The position numbers and the translations under genes were made by a program. 47,177 nucleotides of DNA, taken from positions 1 to 47,177 of the forward strand of contig NZ_JACYXF010000051.1 in NCBI RefSeq assembly GCF_015352985.1. Direction: 5' to 3'. Below, piece by piece: positions 1-9,769 of this stretch. This stretch comes from Noviherbaspirillum malthae. GTDB taxonomy: Bacteria; Pseudomonadota; Gammaproteobacteria; Burkholderiales; Burkholderiaceae_D. Positions within the stretch are counted from its first letter, which is position 1; each line of letters begins with the position of its first letter. The notes beneath the pieces were generated by a model that did no database searches, was not told the DNA's origin, and worked only from the letters and a program-made list of their open reading frames with translations.

Positions 1-414
1 AGTTGGATAAGCATTCCTGCGTCCTGGAAATTAAGCAACGCCGGAACATACCATTTACGCATTCAATGTTGCAGTAGCTAGATGAAGAGCCTCCCTAAAA
101 ACGCAACACTCCTAATACTACCAGTCCGCAGTAGAAATTCAATTATGTTAAATAGCCCACGCTTATTTTGGTGTCGCAGTAATACGGGCGTCAACATACA
201 GTGAAGGTGAGGCTCGAATACGATTTTTATACGACAACTGCTTTAATGCACATCGGGATAGACGTCGTTAGATGACCGTTAACGTTCAATCCAATGCACG
301 ATCTCTAACCGTGCTGCGGATCAAGCCTCATGATGCGCTTGGTAGACCCGCTCGACTTTGCGAGCCTTGAATCAGCGTGATAAGGGTACGCATAGTTTGC
401 GTGCATGTCCCCGC
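1..414. other. Left-edge intergenic region
   Basis: No convincing gene or RNA is visible here; the base composition is more AT-rich than in the genes to the right. A short imperfect hairpin (ACGCA/TGCGT around 388-405) lies just past the stop of the leftward multicopper oxidase and could contribute to termination. Nothing else is supported. Confidence 0.4.
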
Positions 415-2112
415 TCAGTCAACTACGTCGAATCGCACCATCATTGCGTGATCTTCGTGACTGATGTTATGACAATGCATCATGTACTTGCCGATAAAGT
501 CACGAAACTGGATGAATACTTCCACCTCCTCACCGTCAATGATCGGATACACGTCCTTGCGGCCGCGCTCATGAGCTGGCGGTGATTTTCCGTCCCGTGA
601 CAGGATCCGTCCTTCTTCCATGTGGATGTGTACGGGGTGCAGCCAGCTACCCTTGCTCTCCAGCGTCCAGATCTCAGCCGTCCCTTTTTTTACGGTGAAC
701 AGCGGCTTGGTCACGTCAAACAGGTTGCCGTTGACAGTCCAGCTGCCGCCGGAGCGATCGAACTCGAAGTTGCGTCTGCGCACAGCCTTCTTGGTATCAA
801 TCGGCGGAAGGTCGCGCAATTTCGCCGGGACTTGGCTCGGGTCATCGACCGCTCCAGCTTTGATTTTAAACTTCAGGATCTCGTCACCGGGGGTGAGGAG
901 TTTTCCTGTCGGTTTCCTGCCGTCGACCTGTTCCAGCCGGTTCACCAGGATGACCTCATCGTCAGCACCGATATTGCCGAAGGCCTTGAAATCGATGATG
1001 ATGTCGGCACGCTCGGCCGGCGCAACGCGAATCTTCTGCATCGTCAATGGCGCCGGCAGCAGGTTGCCGTCATTGGCGATATAGGTGAAATTCTGTGCAC
1101 GTCCCTTGTACATGAGGTAGAACTCGTACTGCCGGGACGGGCTGGCGTTCAGGATACGGAAACGGTACTTGCGGCGCCTGACATCAAAGAACGGCTGGAT
1201 CTTTCCGTTGACGCAGATCTTGTTGCCCAAAATGCCGTCATTATTGAATTGATCCAGCTTCACATAACCACTGGCGTCGAACTGCTTGTCCTGCACCATC
1301 AGCGGAATGTCGAAGTCGCCGACGCCGCTGGGCAGGCGCAGCGCTGTCGGGCTAGGGTCGGTCTCATTGCCAGAGTCGATATGGTCGAACAACAAGTAGA
1401 ATCCGGCGAGTCCCCGGTAGACATTCCCGGCCGTGAAATCCATCCGGTGGTCATGAAACCATAATGTGCCCAGTGCTTCCCGCGCGTCACCGCCGGCATA
1501 GGTGTTCGGGTACAAATGGTCCTTCCACCGTCCTGGTGCGGTAAGCGATGGGCCCGCCTTTGTGGCGCTATAGTAGTCACCGGTGAAACCGTCACTCTCG
1601 GAGGCACAGTGCAGGTTATGCAAGTGAGTGGAGATCTCCGGAGAACCATACCCGACGGCATCGCCAGGCAAGTTATTGCGAAAGCGGACGCAGACGGGCT
1701 CTCCATACCGGGCTACGATCGTCGATCCGGGCAACGTGCCGTTGTAGCCCCAGATCAGGTTCTTGGGCCCTTGCGCATGGAACTGATGTTCTGCCTGCCT
1801 GACATCAATATCGTAGAGCACTCGGGGCTGAAACTCGGTCCAGCGCTGGTGTGGGAGGCGTCCAGTCTCGCCGTTTGCTTCATCGCAGTCTGCCGCAGGA
1901 GCGGGGGCTAAGGCACCTACTGGCGCCAGTGCTCTATTGACAGGCAGAGGGTCCATCCATGGTGTGGTGGTATAGCCGCCGCTAGGCGTAGTGGTCTGGG
2001 CCTGGATATCCCCGATGCGGGACGCAATGATACTGGTACCGGTTGCTACCATGCCGAGTTTCAGGAGGTTCCTGCGGCTGAGCCCGCTTTCTTTAGTAGA
2101 GGAAGACGACAT
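415..2112 (-). CDS. Tat-exported multicopper oxidase, CotA/bilirubin-oxidase-like
   Basis: Predicted periplasmic laccase-type oxidase of about 565 aa. The N-terminus has a twin-arginine signal (SRRNLLKLG, then a hydrophobic stretch). The first copper motif reads HLHNLH, not the HWHG of CopA; it is followed by WFHDHRMDFTAGNVY, HPVHIHMEE and the type 1/trinuclear C-terminal motif HCHNISHEDHAMM. This HLHN/WFHDH signature is typical of CotA/bilirubin-oxidase-like enzymes and sets it apart from the other two oxidases in the window. I start at ATG 2112, preceded by AAAGGG at 8-nt spacing; an in-frame GTG three codons upstream (2121) lacks a site. It stands alone and leftward, with no CueR-type promoter or palindromic box seen upstream. 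Inferred role: Cu(I) or phenol/metal oxidation in the periplasm; the substrate cannot be told from sequence. Confidence 0.9.
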   Translation of the reverse strand: MSSSSTKESGLSRRNLLKLGMVATGTSIIASRIGDIQAQTTTPSGGYTTTPWMDPLPVNRALAPVGALAPAPAADCDEANGETGRLPHQRWTEFQPRVLYDIDVRQAEHQFHAQGPKNLIWGYNGTLPGSTIVARYGEPVCVRFRNNLPGDAVGYGSPEISTHLHNLHCASESDGFTGDYYSATKAGPSLTAPGRWKDHLYPNTYAGGDAREALGTLWFHDHRMDFTAGNVYRGLAGFYLLFDHIDSGNETDPSPTALRLPSGVGDFDIPLMVQDKQFDASGYVKLDQFNNDGILGNKICVNGKIQPFFDVRRRKYRFRILNASPSRQYEFYLMYKGRAQNFTYIANDGNLLPAPLTMQKIRVAPAERADIIIDFKAFGNIGADDEVILVNRLEQVDGRKPTGKLLTPGDEILKFKIKAGAVDDPSQVPAKLRDLPPIDTKKAVRRRNFEFDRSGGSWTVNGNLFDVTKPLFTVKKGTAEIWTLESKGSWLHPVHIHMEEGRILSRDGKSPPAHERGRKDVYPIIDGEEVEVFIQFRDFIGKYMMHCHNISHEDHAMMVRFDVVD

Positions 2113-2407
2113 GGTCGACACCCTTTCTGTACATGGTAAAAATGTATGTGTAGATAACGGCGTTGTGCCCGGATCCCGACCATTTCATTGGCCGCCTCTG
2201 CCTGCTGCTACATCGACGTTCCGTTTGTGACGAGATTAGCCAATTTGGCAATGACGGCCAATAGTACAAATGCCGTACAAGGCTGCGGATCGCAATGGCT
2301 AGCTCAACAGCCGCAGCGGTACTAAGAATAAAGCAGCCCTCGTTTTTCGCCTTCTAGCAGGCGGCTGTCATGCAGCATTGTCGTTCTGAGTTTGTGCCCG
2401 TTATCAA

Positions 2408-2719
2408 TTGTCTGAGATGAACTCAACAGGGAAGTGCAGGCACCGGCTTTGGGCAGCTAGCCCCAAACAGTACCCCGAAGCTCAGCAAGCACTTTCCTTG
2501 GCAAGGGGGGATGTTGCTGCGGCTATGCCGTTAAATGCAAGTGGTAGGCAGAAGACAAGTCACCACGGATACGAGTCGCCGGTGGTCAAATCCGCTGTGG
2601 TGTCCAATCCGGCGCTCGAATCGCTGCGCAAGTTCGTGGCGGAAAACCCATCCATTGCCACCATCGGCAAGGACCAGTTCGCCGTCCAGAAGATGCTGGG
2701 GCGCGACGGCTACAAATAA
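2408..2719 (+). pseudogene. Possible decayed coding fragment
   Basis: An open frame of about 103 codons whose last 45 or so (from about 2581) show the GC-rich third positions of neighbouring real genes and a plausible helical tail ending KMLGRDGYK. The first half has no such bias and no good ribosome-binding site. I do not recognise a family. It is either the 3' remnant of a lost gene or a small unannotated protein. The rest of the 2113-2970 stretch holds nothing else I can support. Confidence 0.2.
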
Positions 2720-2970
2720 GAGCAATCCGTCCTCAGCATTCCTTGTAACTGAACCAGAGTTCTGCAACGAGTCAATGGTACCGCCTATAACGATACCTTT
2801 GTCGATTCCATGTCCATGAGCCGTGCTGCGATCAAGCAGCGGCGAATCACACTTCGCAAGCACTGAAAGCAACTGAAAAGGAGAAAACTCATTACCGTCT
2901 GGCATCTGTAGTCAGCACTGTGTTCGTCAGATCCTGCTAGAGTATTCATGTCGAAATGGCGAAACTGCGC

Positions 2971-3000
2971 TTGACAACGCGCCAACGAATTGCATAGGAT
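2971..3000 (+). promoter_or_regulatory. Sigma70-like promoter of the cus operon
   Basis: A consensus TTGACA (2971-2976) is separated by 18 bp from TAGGAT (2995-3000), and the first ATG of the efflux operon is at 3023. No CueR dyad and no CATTACA/TGTAATG palindrome overlaps it, so its control looks different from the other copper promoters in the window. Confidence 0.5.
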
Positions 3001-3022
3001 AAAAGCCGCCCATTACCGCACC

Positions 3023-3433
3023 ATGAGAAAATCCCGTCCATCCAGAATTGTTGCCGCGCTTGTAGCGCTGTTCAGCGTGCTGTTTATGCAGTTCGCAGTA
3101 GCGGCCTACGCTTGCCCGACACTGCATCTTGGACAGGCCAACGACACGATGGACATGAGCGCTGACGTCAATGGTATGGCGACCATGTCGGGCTGCGCCG
3201 GTGTGGACATTGAGAAGCCTAACCTCTGTCAAGCAGACAGTCACAAAGGAAAGCTTTCCCTGGACAAGCCCGAGCTGCCCAATGTGCCGTCGTTTGCGCC
3301 AGCGCAGTTACTAGCGATAGTCATCCCAGTTCATCTTTCCATTCCTTCTGCGCCTTCCACCTCACCAGCAGGCATATTGGCGCGGACTACCGCGCCGCCG
3401 TTATCCATCCGCCACTGCTGCTTCAGAATTTGA
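3023..3433 (+). CDS. Small secreted leader protein of the cus operon, hypothetical
   Basis: A protein of about 136 aa with a basic N-terminus (MRKSRPSR) and a hydrophobic signal segment ending near AVAAYACP. The mature part is Cys/Met/His-containing (MDMS, MSGC, CQADSHKGK) and ends in HCCFRI. Short secreted proteins of this type commonly precede HME-RND efflux operons. I do not recognise a characterised family, though the layout (signal peptide, Cys pairs, conserved basic/aromatic end) recalls CzcI-like peptides. ATG 3023 is used; an in-frame TTG at 2990 overlaps the -10 element and is unlikely. The TolC-like gene follows after 74 nt. A periplasmic metal-binding or modulatory role is inference. 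Confidence 0.6.
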   Translation: MRKSRPSRIVAALVALFSVLFMQFAVAAYACPTLHLGQANDTMDMSADVNGMATMSGCAGVDIEKPNLCQADSHKGKLSLDKPELPNVPSFAPAQLLAIVIPVHLSIPSAPSTSPAGILARTTAPPLSIRHCCFRI

Positions 3434-3507
3434 CGCTTCAGATTGCGTAGACCTTCGCTGTACCCGCTTGGCGGGACCAGTGCTGTTCGTTGCTATCTGG
3501 AGATTTC

Positions 3508-4842
3508 ATGTTATTCCCCACCCCTGCGCATGCATCCATGCGCCGCGTCGCTCGCCGGTTTGTACCGGGAATGGCTCTCGTTTCAATCTTGGTCTCGACT
3601 TCAACGACCGCTTTTGCGGCAGGTGCGCCGCTGACGCTGACTCAAGCACAGCACCTGGCTGTTGAGCGGTCACGTCAGCTGCAGGCCAAGGACTATGCTG
3701 TCACTGCATCCCAGGAAATGTCGGTTGCCGCCGCTCAACTACCAGATCCTACGTTGAAGGCGGGGGTCGATAATCTGCCGGTCAATGGATCCGACCGCTT
3801 CCGGTTGGGGGCCGATTTCATGACCATGCGTTATGTCGGCGTCATGCAGGAAATTACTCGCTCCGATAAGCGAAAATTTCGTGCCGAACGCTATCAACGA
3901 GAGGCGGACAAAACCACCGCGGAGAAAACGGAAGTGGTCGCCAATATTCAGCGCGACACCGCACTTGCCTGGCTGGAGCGCTTTTACGCCGAAGCGATGG
4001 CTGCTGTCGTGGACGAGAATGCGACACAGTCGGAGTTCGAAATCCAAGCCGCTGAAGGGGCTTACCGGGCTGGACGCGGCAACCAGGCTGAGATTTTCGC
4101 CGCTAAAAGCGCCTTGTCGACCTATCGTGACCGGGCTAGTCAAGTCAACCGTCGCATCCGGAATGCGAAAGTCACCCTTGCACGCTGGATTGGCACCGCC
4201 GCCGATTCACCGCTTGCCGGCAAGCCTGCCACAGATACGGTTCGTCTGGACGCGGGTGCGCTCGATACCCAGCTCGCTCATCACCCCCGTATTGCCGTTC
4301 TGAACCAGCTCGAAGCCATGGCCGTGGCGGACGCGAAGCTGGCGCACGCCAACAAGCAGCCGGATTGGAGCGTGGAAGTCATGTATCAGCAGCGTGGTTC
4401 CGCGTATGACAACATGATCTCGTTTGGCGTCTCCGTGCCGCTGCAATGGGACCAGAAGAACCGTCAGGATCGGGAACTTGCAGCCAAGCTGGCCATGGTC
4501 GAGCAGGTCAGGGCCGAGCGCGACGACATGCTTCGTGCGCATGTGGCAGAAACGCGCGCCATGCTCAACGAGTGGGAAAACGGAAAAGAGAGACTGGCCC
4601 GTTACACAGAGGAACTGGTCCCGCTGGCAAAGGAACGCACGCTTGCCGCGCTAGCGGCTTACCGCGGCGGAAAGGCGGGCTTGGACGATGTGTTAATGGC
4701 ACGGCGCAACGAGATCGATGTGCGCCTGGAGGCGCTGGAGCGGGAAGCTGAAACAGCCCGGCAGTGGGCCGAGCTTAATTTCCTGTTTCCAGATAGTGGC
4801 TTGAGTCATCCAGCCACTACGCAATACAAGGAATTCAAATGA
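3508..4842 (+). CDS. cusC: Outer-membrane factor of Cu/Ag efflux pump (TolC family, CusC/CzcC-like)
   Basis: About 444 aa, the usual length of CzcC/CusC outer-membrane channels. It has a signal peptide (hydrophobic stretch ending STTAFAAG), then two TolC-type repeats rich in long helices: LTLTQAQHLAVERSRQLQ starts the first, and the second runs from the LDTQLAHHPRI region to ERTLAALAAYRGGKAGLDDV, a characteristic OMF segment. No lipobox is seen, unlike the TolC protein at 37.4-38.8 kb. ATG 3508 has GGAG at 5-nt spacing; an in-frame ATG at 3538 is the alternative. Its stop overlaps the adaptor start by 4 bp (ATGA), indicating translational coupling. It forms the exit duct of the tripartite pump with the next two genes. 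Confidence 0.9.
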   Translation: MLFPTPAHASMRRVARRFVPGMALVSILVSTSTTAFAAGAPLTLTQAQHLAVERSRQLQAKDYAVTASQEMSVAAAQLPDPTLKAGVDNLPVNGSDRFRLGADFMTMRYVGVMQEITRSDKRKFRAERYQREADKTTAEKTEVVANIQRDTALAWLERFYAEAMAAVVDENATQSEFEIQAAEGAYRAGRGNQAEIFAAKSALSTYRDRASQVNRRIRNAKVTLARWIGTAADSPLAGKPATDTVRLDAGALDTQLAHHPRIAVLNQLEAMAVADAKLAHANKQPDWSVEVMYQQRGSAYDNMISFGVSVPLQWDQKNRQDRELAAKLAMVEQVRAERDDMLRAHVAETRAMLNEWENGKERLARYTEELVPLAKERTLAALAAYRGGKAGLDDVLMARRNEIDVRLEALEREAETARQWAELNFLFPDSGLSHPATTQYKEFK

Positions 4843-6455
4843 AAGCAAAAGCAATTGTGCTCGCGTTGGTTGCAGTTGGCGTCGTTGGAGCCGGAGGATA
4901 TGGCTTGTACTCGGCCGGCATTGATCAAGGACTGAAGTTGGCGGCTCCAGCGCAGGGCGGGACGGCGCCTGCCGGCGCGGCCGGAGGTACGTCAGGCGGC
5001 GGCTTGGTGGACTCTGCCACTGGTAAAAAAGTGTTGTACTGGCATGATCCCATGGTACCCGGACAGAAATTCGACAAACCTGGCAAATCTCCCTTCATGG
5101 ATATGCAACTGGTGCCGGTTTATGCCGAGGATGCTGGTGATGAAGGCAGCGTCTCAATCAACCCACGGATCCAGCAAAATCTTGGAATTCGCACGGCAGA
5201 GGTGACGAAAGCGAATCTCGCAGCGGCGCTCGAAGCGGTCGGTAGCGTTGCCTATAACGAACGTGACTTGGTCATGGTACAGGCGCGGAGCAACGGCTTT
5301 GTAGAACGGCTGTATGTGCGTGCCCCGCTCGATGCAGTCCGTAAGAGCCAACCTCTGGTTCAGCTTTACGTTCCCGACTGGGTAGCGGCCCAAGAGGAAT
5401 ATCTTTCCGTTAAACGGATGAATGGCACGGGTGCGGAGGCATTTGTCGACGCGGCGCGCCAACGGATGCGCTTGGCCGGCATGACGGATGACCACATCCG
5501 CCTTGTAGAAACGACGGGAAAAGTTCAGGCCAGGATGACACTTACGGCACCGGTATCCGGTGTGGTGGCGGAACTGTCCGTGCGCGAAGGCATGACCGTG
5601 ATGTCTGGCGCGCCGCTGTTTCGCATCAACGGCTTGTCAACCGTGTGGGTCAACGCCGAAGTGCCGGAAAATGTCGCGGCGCAGGTTCGTCCCGGTAACG
5701 TCGTCGAGGCACGTACGCCATCGTTGCCCGGAACCGTTTTCAAAGGAAAGGTGAGTGCGATATTGCCGGAAGTGGATCCCACGACGCGAACACTGAAAGC
5801 ACGGGTCGAGCTTGCCAATTCGGGCAGCCAACTCGTTCCCGGGATGTTTGCGACCGTCAACTTCACACCACATACCCGCCAAGACGTGTTGACCGTACCG
5901 AGCGAGGCGGTGATCGCGACGGGTAAGCGAAGCGTCGTGATGATTGCGCAGGGCGATGGCAGGTTCGCCCCGGTCGATGTGGAGGTTGGTATCGAGGTGG
6001 ATGGCAAGACCGAGATACGAAAGGGCCTTGAGGCAGGCCAGAAAGTGGTGGTGTCGGGCCAGTTCCTGATCGACTCGGAAGCGAGCCTGAAGGGCACCAT
6101 AACGCGCCTGGGCGAAGTACCTGCGGCAGCCGAGGGTGACAAAGGCGGCGACCAACTCCATCGCGGACAGGGCAAGGTGGAAGTCATCGACAAGGACGAA
6201 ATCGTTCTCTCGCACGAGCCTATCCCCAGTTTGCAGTGGGGAGAGATGACCATGGGATTCAAGCTTCCACCACAAGGACTGCCAAAGGGCATTGCCGAAG
6301 GTGATAGCGTCACCTTCGAGATCCGGCCTCGCAAGGATGGCACCTATGAAGTCACGTCTATTGGTCCGTTGGGCGCTTCCGCTGCTTCAGGCGCGAAGGG
6401 TGAAATGAAAGGCGGCATGAGCATGCCCGCAGCGCCGGCAGGAGCCGTCAAATGA
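4839..6455 (+). CDS. cusB: RND periplasmic adaptor with N-terminal HMBD and C-terminal CusF-like domain
   Basis: Membrane-fusion subunit (538 aa) linking the RND pump to the TolC channel. Domains: N-terminal membrane anchor (1-27); Gly/Ala linker; heavy-metal-binding domain (about 64-97; YWHDPMVPGQKFDKPGKSP and MDMQLVPVY); barrel-sandwich and beta-barrel adaptor core (about 105-420); and a C-terminal CusF-like copper-binding domain (about 442-515) with the His, Trp and Met ligand set seen as LSHEP, QWGEMTM. Typical CusB is about 400 aa, so the extra length is the fused chaperone domain. It ends in a Met-rich tail (MKGGMSMP). It overlaps cusC and cusA by 4 bp each. The fusion puts the periplasmic Cu(I)/Ag(I) carrier on the pump itself. 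Confidence 0.93.
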   Translation: MKAKAIVLALVAVGVVGAGGYGLYSAGIDQGLKLAAPAQGGTAPAGAAGGTSGGGLVDSATGKKVLYWHDPMVPGQKFDKPGKSPFMDMQLVPVYAEDAGDEGSVSINPRIQQNLGIRTAEVTKANLAAALEAVGSVAYNERDLVMVQARSNGFVERLYVRAPLDAVRKSQPLVQLYVPDWVAAQEEYLSVKRMNGTGAEAFVDAARQRMRLAGMTDDHIRLVETTGKVQARMTLTAPVSGVVAELSVREGMTVMSGAPLFRINGLSTVWVNAEVPENVAAQVRPGNVVEARTPSLPGTVFKGKVSAILPEVDPTTRTLKARVELANSGSQLVPGMFATVNFTPHTRQDVLTVPSEAVIATGKRSVVMIAQGDGRFAPVDVEVGIEVDGKTEIRKGLEAGQKVVVSGQFLIDSEASLKGTITRLGEVPAAAEGDKGGDQLHRGQGKVEVIDKDEIVLSHEPIPSLQWGEMTMGFKLPPQGLPKGIAEGDSVTFEIRPRKDGTYEVTSIGPLGASAASGAKGEMKGGMSMPAAPAGAVK

Positions 6456-9400
6456 TTGCCAAGTTGATTCGTTGGTCCATCGCCAACCGGTTTTTAGTGT
6501 TGCTGGCAACGATCATGCTCACTGCATGGGGCATCTGGTCACTGACGCGTACCCCGGTGGATGCATTGCCTGACTTGTCCGACGTGCAGGTGATTATCCG
6601 AACCACTTATCCCGGACAGGCACCACAGATCGTCGAAAACCAGGTGACGTATCCGTTGACCACCACCATGTTATCAGTGCCGGGGGCGAAGACGGTACGC
6701 GGTTATTCGTTCTTTGGCGATTCCTTCGTCTATATCCTGTTCGAGGATGGCACCGATCCGTACTGGGCGCGTTCGCGCGTGCTCGAGTATTTGAACCAGG
6801 TTCAAGCGCGGCTGCCACCCCAGGCGAAGGCATCCCTGGGACCCGACGCAACCGGTGTGGGATGGATCTATGAATATGCGCTGATTGACCGGAGCGGAAA
6901 AATGGACTTGTCACAATTGCGCGCATTGCAGGACTGGTTCCTCAAGTATGAGCTCAAGACCGTCGCCAACGTCTCCGAGGTCGCCAGCGTGGGCGGCATG
7001 GTCAGGCAATATCAGATTGTGCTCGACCCGGACAAGCTGCGTGCCTACAGCATCCCGCACGGAATGGTGATCGAGGCAGTGCAAAAGTCCAATCAGGAAA
7101 CCGGCGGCTCGGTGCTGGAGCTGGGCGAGGCCGAGTACATGGTACGCGCATCGGGGTATCTCCAGTCCCTCGATGATTTCCGCAAGATTCCATTGACGAC
7201 CACCTCTGCCGGTGTTTCCGTGCGCCTGGGGGATGTCGCGCGAATACAGCTCGGACCGGAAATGCGTCGCGGTATCGCTGAGCTGAACGGAGAGGGCGAG
7301 GTGGCGGGAGGCATCATCGTCATGCGGTCGGGTAAGAACGCCCTTGAAACAATCGATGCCGTCAAGGCCAAGCTACATGCGCTAAAACCCAGCCTGCCGC
7401 AAGGAGTGGAAATCATTCCCACCTACGACCGCAGCGGACTGATTAAAAGCGCGGTGGCAAATCTCGAAGAGAAGCTGATCGAGGAATTCATCGTGGTGGC
7501 GATCGTCTGCGCGATATTCCTGTTTCACGTTCGTTCTGCGCTGGTCGCCATCGTTTCGCTGCCGCTGGGGATCCTCAGCGCTTATATCGTGATGTACTAC
7601 CAGGGGGTCAACGCCAATATCATGTCGCTTGGCGGAATTGCAATTGCCATCGGCGCGATGGTCGACGCGGCCGTGGTGATGATCGAAAATGCGCACAAGC
7701 ATATCGAGGCCTGGCACCAAGCCCATCCAGAACGCAAGCTCAGCGGTGATGAACAATGGCGTGTCATCGGAGATGCCTCGGCAGAAGTCGGTCCTGCATT
7801 ATTCTTCTCGCTGCTTATTATCGTGCTGTCGTTCATCCCGGTGTTTACGCTCGAAGCCCAGGAGGGGCGCTTGTTCTCGCCGCTGGCATTCACCAAGACT
7901 TATGCGATGGCGGCAGCGGCGGGCCTAGCGGTGACGCTGATACCGGTATTGATGGGATACCTGATCCGTGGGCGCATCCCGGAGGAGCAGAAGAATCCAC
8001 TCAATCGCTTCCTGATCGCGCTTTACCGTCCGCTGCTCGATGGCGTGCTACGCTTTCCGAAGATGACATTGGTGGCCGCCGCCGCCATCGTCGCATTGAC
8101 CGTGGTGCCGTTGAGCCGGCTGGGCGGAGAATTCATGCCGCCGTTGAATGAGGGTGACCTACTCTATATGCCATCTGCACTGCCGGGACTATCGGCTGGC
8201 AAGGTGTCGGAACTCTTGCAGCAGACCGACCGGCTGATCAAGACCGTCCCCGAGGTGCATACCGTGTTCGGCAAGGCAGGACGTGCCGAATCGGCGACCG
8301 ACCCGGCCCCGCTCGAAATGTTTGAAACCACGATCCAGTTCAAGCCACGGGAGCAGTGGCGACCTGGCATGACGCCCGACAAGCTGGTCGAGGAGCTTGA
8401 CCGTGTTGTCAAGGTACCCGGACTTTCCAACATCTGGGTCCCTCCCATCCGCAACCGGATCGACATGCTCGCGACTGGCATCAAGAGTCCGGTTGGCATC
8501 AAGATCGCCGGAACCCAGCTTCAGGAAATCGACCGTATTACCGGCGAGATCGAGCGTACTGTAAAAAAGGTACCGGGTGTCAGCTCCGCGCTGGCCGAAC
8601 GGCTGACAGGAGGGCGCTACGTCGATGTCAACATCGACCGCGACGCCGCGGCACGGTATGGATTGAACATTGCGGACGTACAAAGCATCGTGTCGGCGGC
8701 AATTGGCGGCGACAACATCGGTGAGACAATTGAGGGACTGCAGCGTTTTCCGATCAACGTGCGCTATCCGCGGGAGGTGCGTGACTCGGTTGAAAGGCTG
8801 CGTCAGCTGCCAGTACTGACGGCGCGCGGAGCCCAGATTCGGCTCAGCGACGTTGCCAGCATCCGAATTAACGACGGTCCGCCCATGCTGCGCAGTGAGA
8901 ATGCCCGCTTGTCAGGCTGGGTCTACGTGGATATTCGCGGCAGGGACCTAAGCTCGGTCGTGGCCGACATGCAGCAAGCAGTGGCAAAGGAGGTCAAGCT
9001 GCCTGCCGGATATTCGCTTTCCTGGTCCGGCCAGTTCGAATATCTTGAGCGCGCGGCGGCCAAGCTGAAGGTCGTCGTACCGGCCACCTTGCTAATTATT
9101 TTCGTGTTGCTGTACATGACCTTTCAGCGCTTCGACGAGGCAGTGCTGATCATGGCGACGCTGCCATTCGCACTAGCTGGCGGTATTTGGCTGCTCTGGC
9201 TACTCGGACACAATCTGTCAGTGGCAAGCGGCGTTGGTTTCATCGCACTTGCCGGCGTTGCCGCCGAGTTTGGCGTCATCATGCTCCTTTATCTAAAGCA
9301 CGCATGGAACGATAGGGTCATGCTCGGTAAGACGAGTGAAGCAGACCTGCTCGATGCGATCCGCGAGGGCGCGGTGCTGCGGGTGCGTCCCAAGGCGATG

Positions 9401-9628
9401 ACGGTGGCGGTCATTATTGCCGGCCTCGTCCCGGTCATGTACGGCACCGGAACCGGCTCGGAAATCATGCAACGCATTGCCGCACCGATGGTAGGAGGCA
9501 TGGTCACAGCCCCGCTGTTGTCGATGTTCGTGGTGCCGGTAGTCTATTTGCTCTTGCGACGGCGCGAGCTGCGAAGCGCACAACGCCGCGAGCAGAGGGC
9601 GCAGGAAACGCGGTTGAAGGCCGCCTGA
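6452..9628 (+). CDS. cusA: Cu(I)/Ag(I) efflux RND permease
   Basis: Proton-driven inner-membrane pump of 1058 aa, full length for the HME-RND family. N-terminal TM1 (LVLLATIMLTAWGIW) is followed by the periplasmic loop, the TM2-6 block, a second large loop and TM7-12. The TM4 signature GAMVDAAVVMIENAHKH, preceded by GGIAIAI, is the form associated with monovalent Cu/Ag exporters (CusA/SilA), not the DGAVV form of Zn/Co/Cd CzcA. The start overlaps cusB by 4 bp. With cusC and cusB it makes a complete tripartite efflux system. Copper or silver specificity is inferred from the TM4 signature and from the surrounding genes. Confidence 0.96.
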   Translation: MIAKLIRWSIANRFLVLLATIMLTAWGIWSLTRTPVDALPDLSDVQVIIRTTYPGQAPQIVENQVTYPLTTTMLSVPGAKTVRGYSFFGDSFVYILFEDGTDPYWARSRVLEYLNQVQARLPPQAKASLGPDATGVGWIYEYALIDRSGKMDLSQLRALQDWFLKYELKTVANVSEVASVGGMVRQYQIVLDPDKLRAYSIPHGMVIEAVQKSNQETGGSVLELGEAEYMVRASGYLQSLDDFRKIPLTTTSAGVSVRLGDVARIQLGPEMRRGIAELNGEGEVAGGIIVMRSGKNALETIDAVKAKLHALKPSLPQGVEIIPTYDRSGLIKSAVANLEEKLIEEFIVVAIVCAIFLFHVRSALVAIVSLPLGILSAYIVMYYQGVNANIMSLGGIAIAIGAMVDAAVVMIENAHKHIEAWHQAHPERKLSGDEQWRVIGDASAEVGPALFFSLLIIVLSFIPVFTLEAQEGRLFSPLAFTKTYAMAAAAGLAVTLIPVLMGYLIRGRIPEEQKNPLNRFLIALYRPLLDGVLRFPKMTLVAAAAIVALTVVPLSRLGGEFMPPLNEGDLLYMPSALPGLSAGKVSELLQQTDRLIKTVPEVHTVFGKAGRAESATDPAPLEMFETTIQFKPREQWRPGMTPDKLVEELDRVVKVPGLSNIWVPPIRNRIDMLATGIKSPVGIKIAGTQLQEIDRITGEIERTVKKVPGVSSALAERLTGGRYVDVNIDRDAAARYGLNIADVQSIVSAAIGGDNIGETIEGLQRFPINVRYPREVRDSVERLRQLPVLTARGAQIRLSDVASIRINDGPPMLRSENARLSGWVYVDIRGRDLSSVVADMQQAVAKEVKLPAGYSLSWSGQFEYLERAAAKLKVVVPATLLIIFVLLYMTFQRFDEAVLIMATLPFALAGGIWLLWLLGHNLSVASGVGFIALAGVAAEFGVIMLLYLKHAWNDRVMLGKTSEADLLDAIREGAVLRVRPKAMTVAVIIAGLVPVMYGTGTGSEIMQRIAAPMVGGMVTAPLLSMFVVPVVYLLLRRRELRSAQRREQRAQETRLKAA

Positions 9629-9769
9629 CGATTTCGCAGTTCACAGTAACGTGTGTAAGTCGTCCAGCGTGAGCGAGGCGTGGGAAGCGCAAGGGCGCCA
9701 TGGATACGCGCATTGGCGTCTATGCGTCGAGATTGTGTCTTTGCAGGCGTTATAAAGCTTAGAGGTGCT

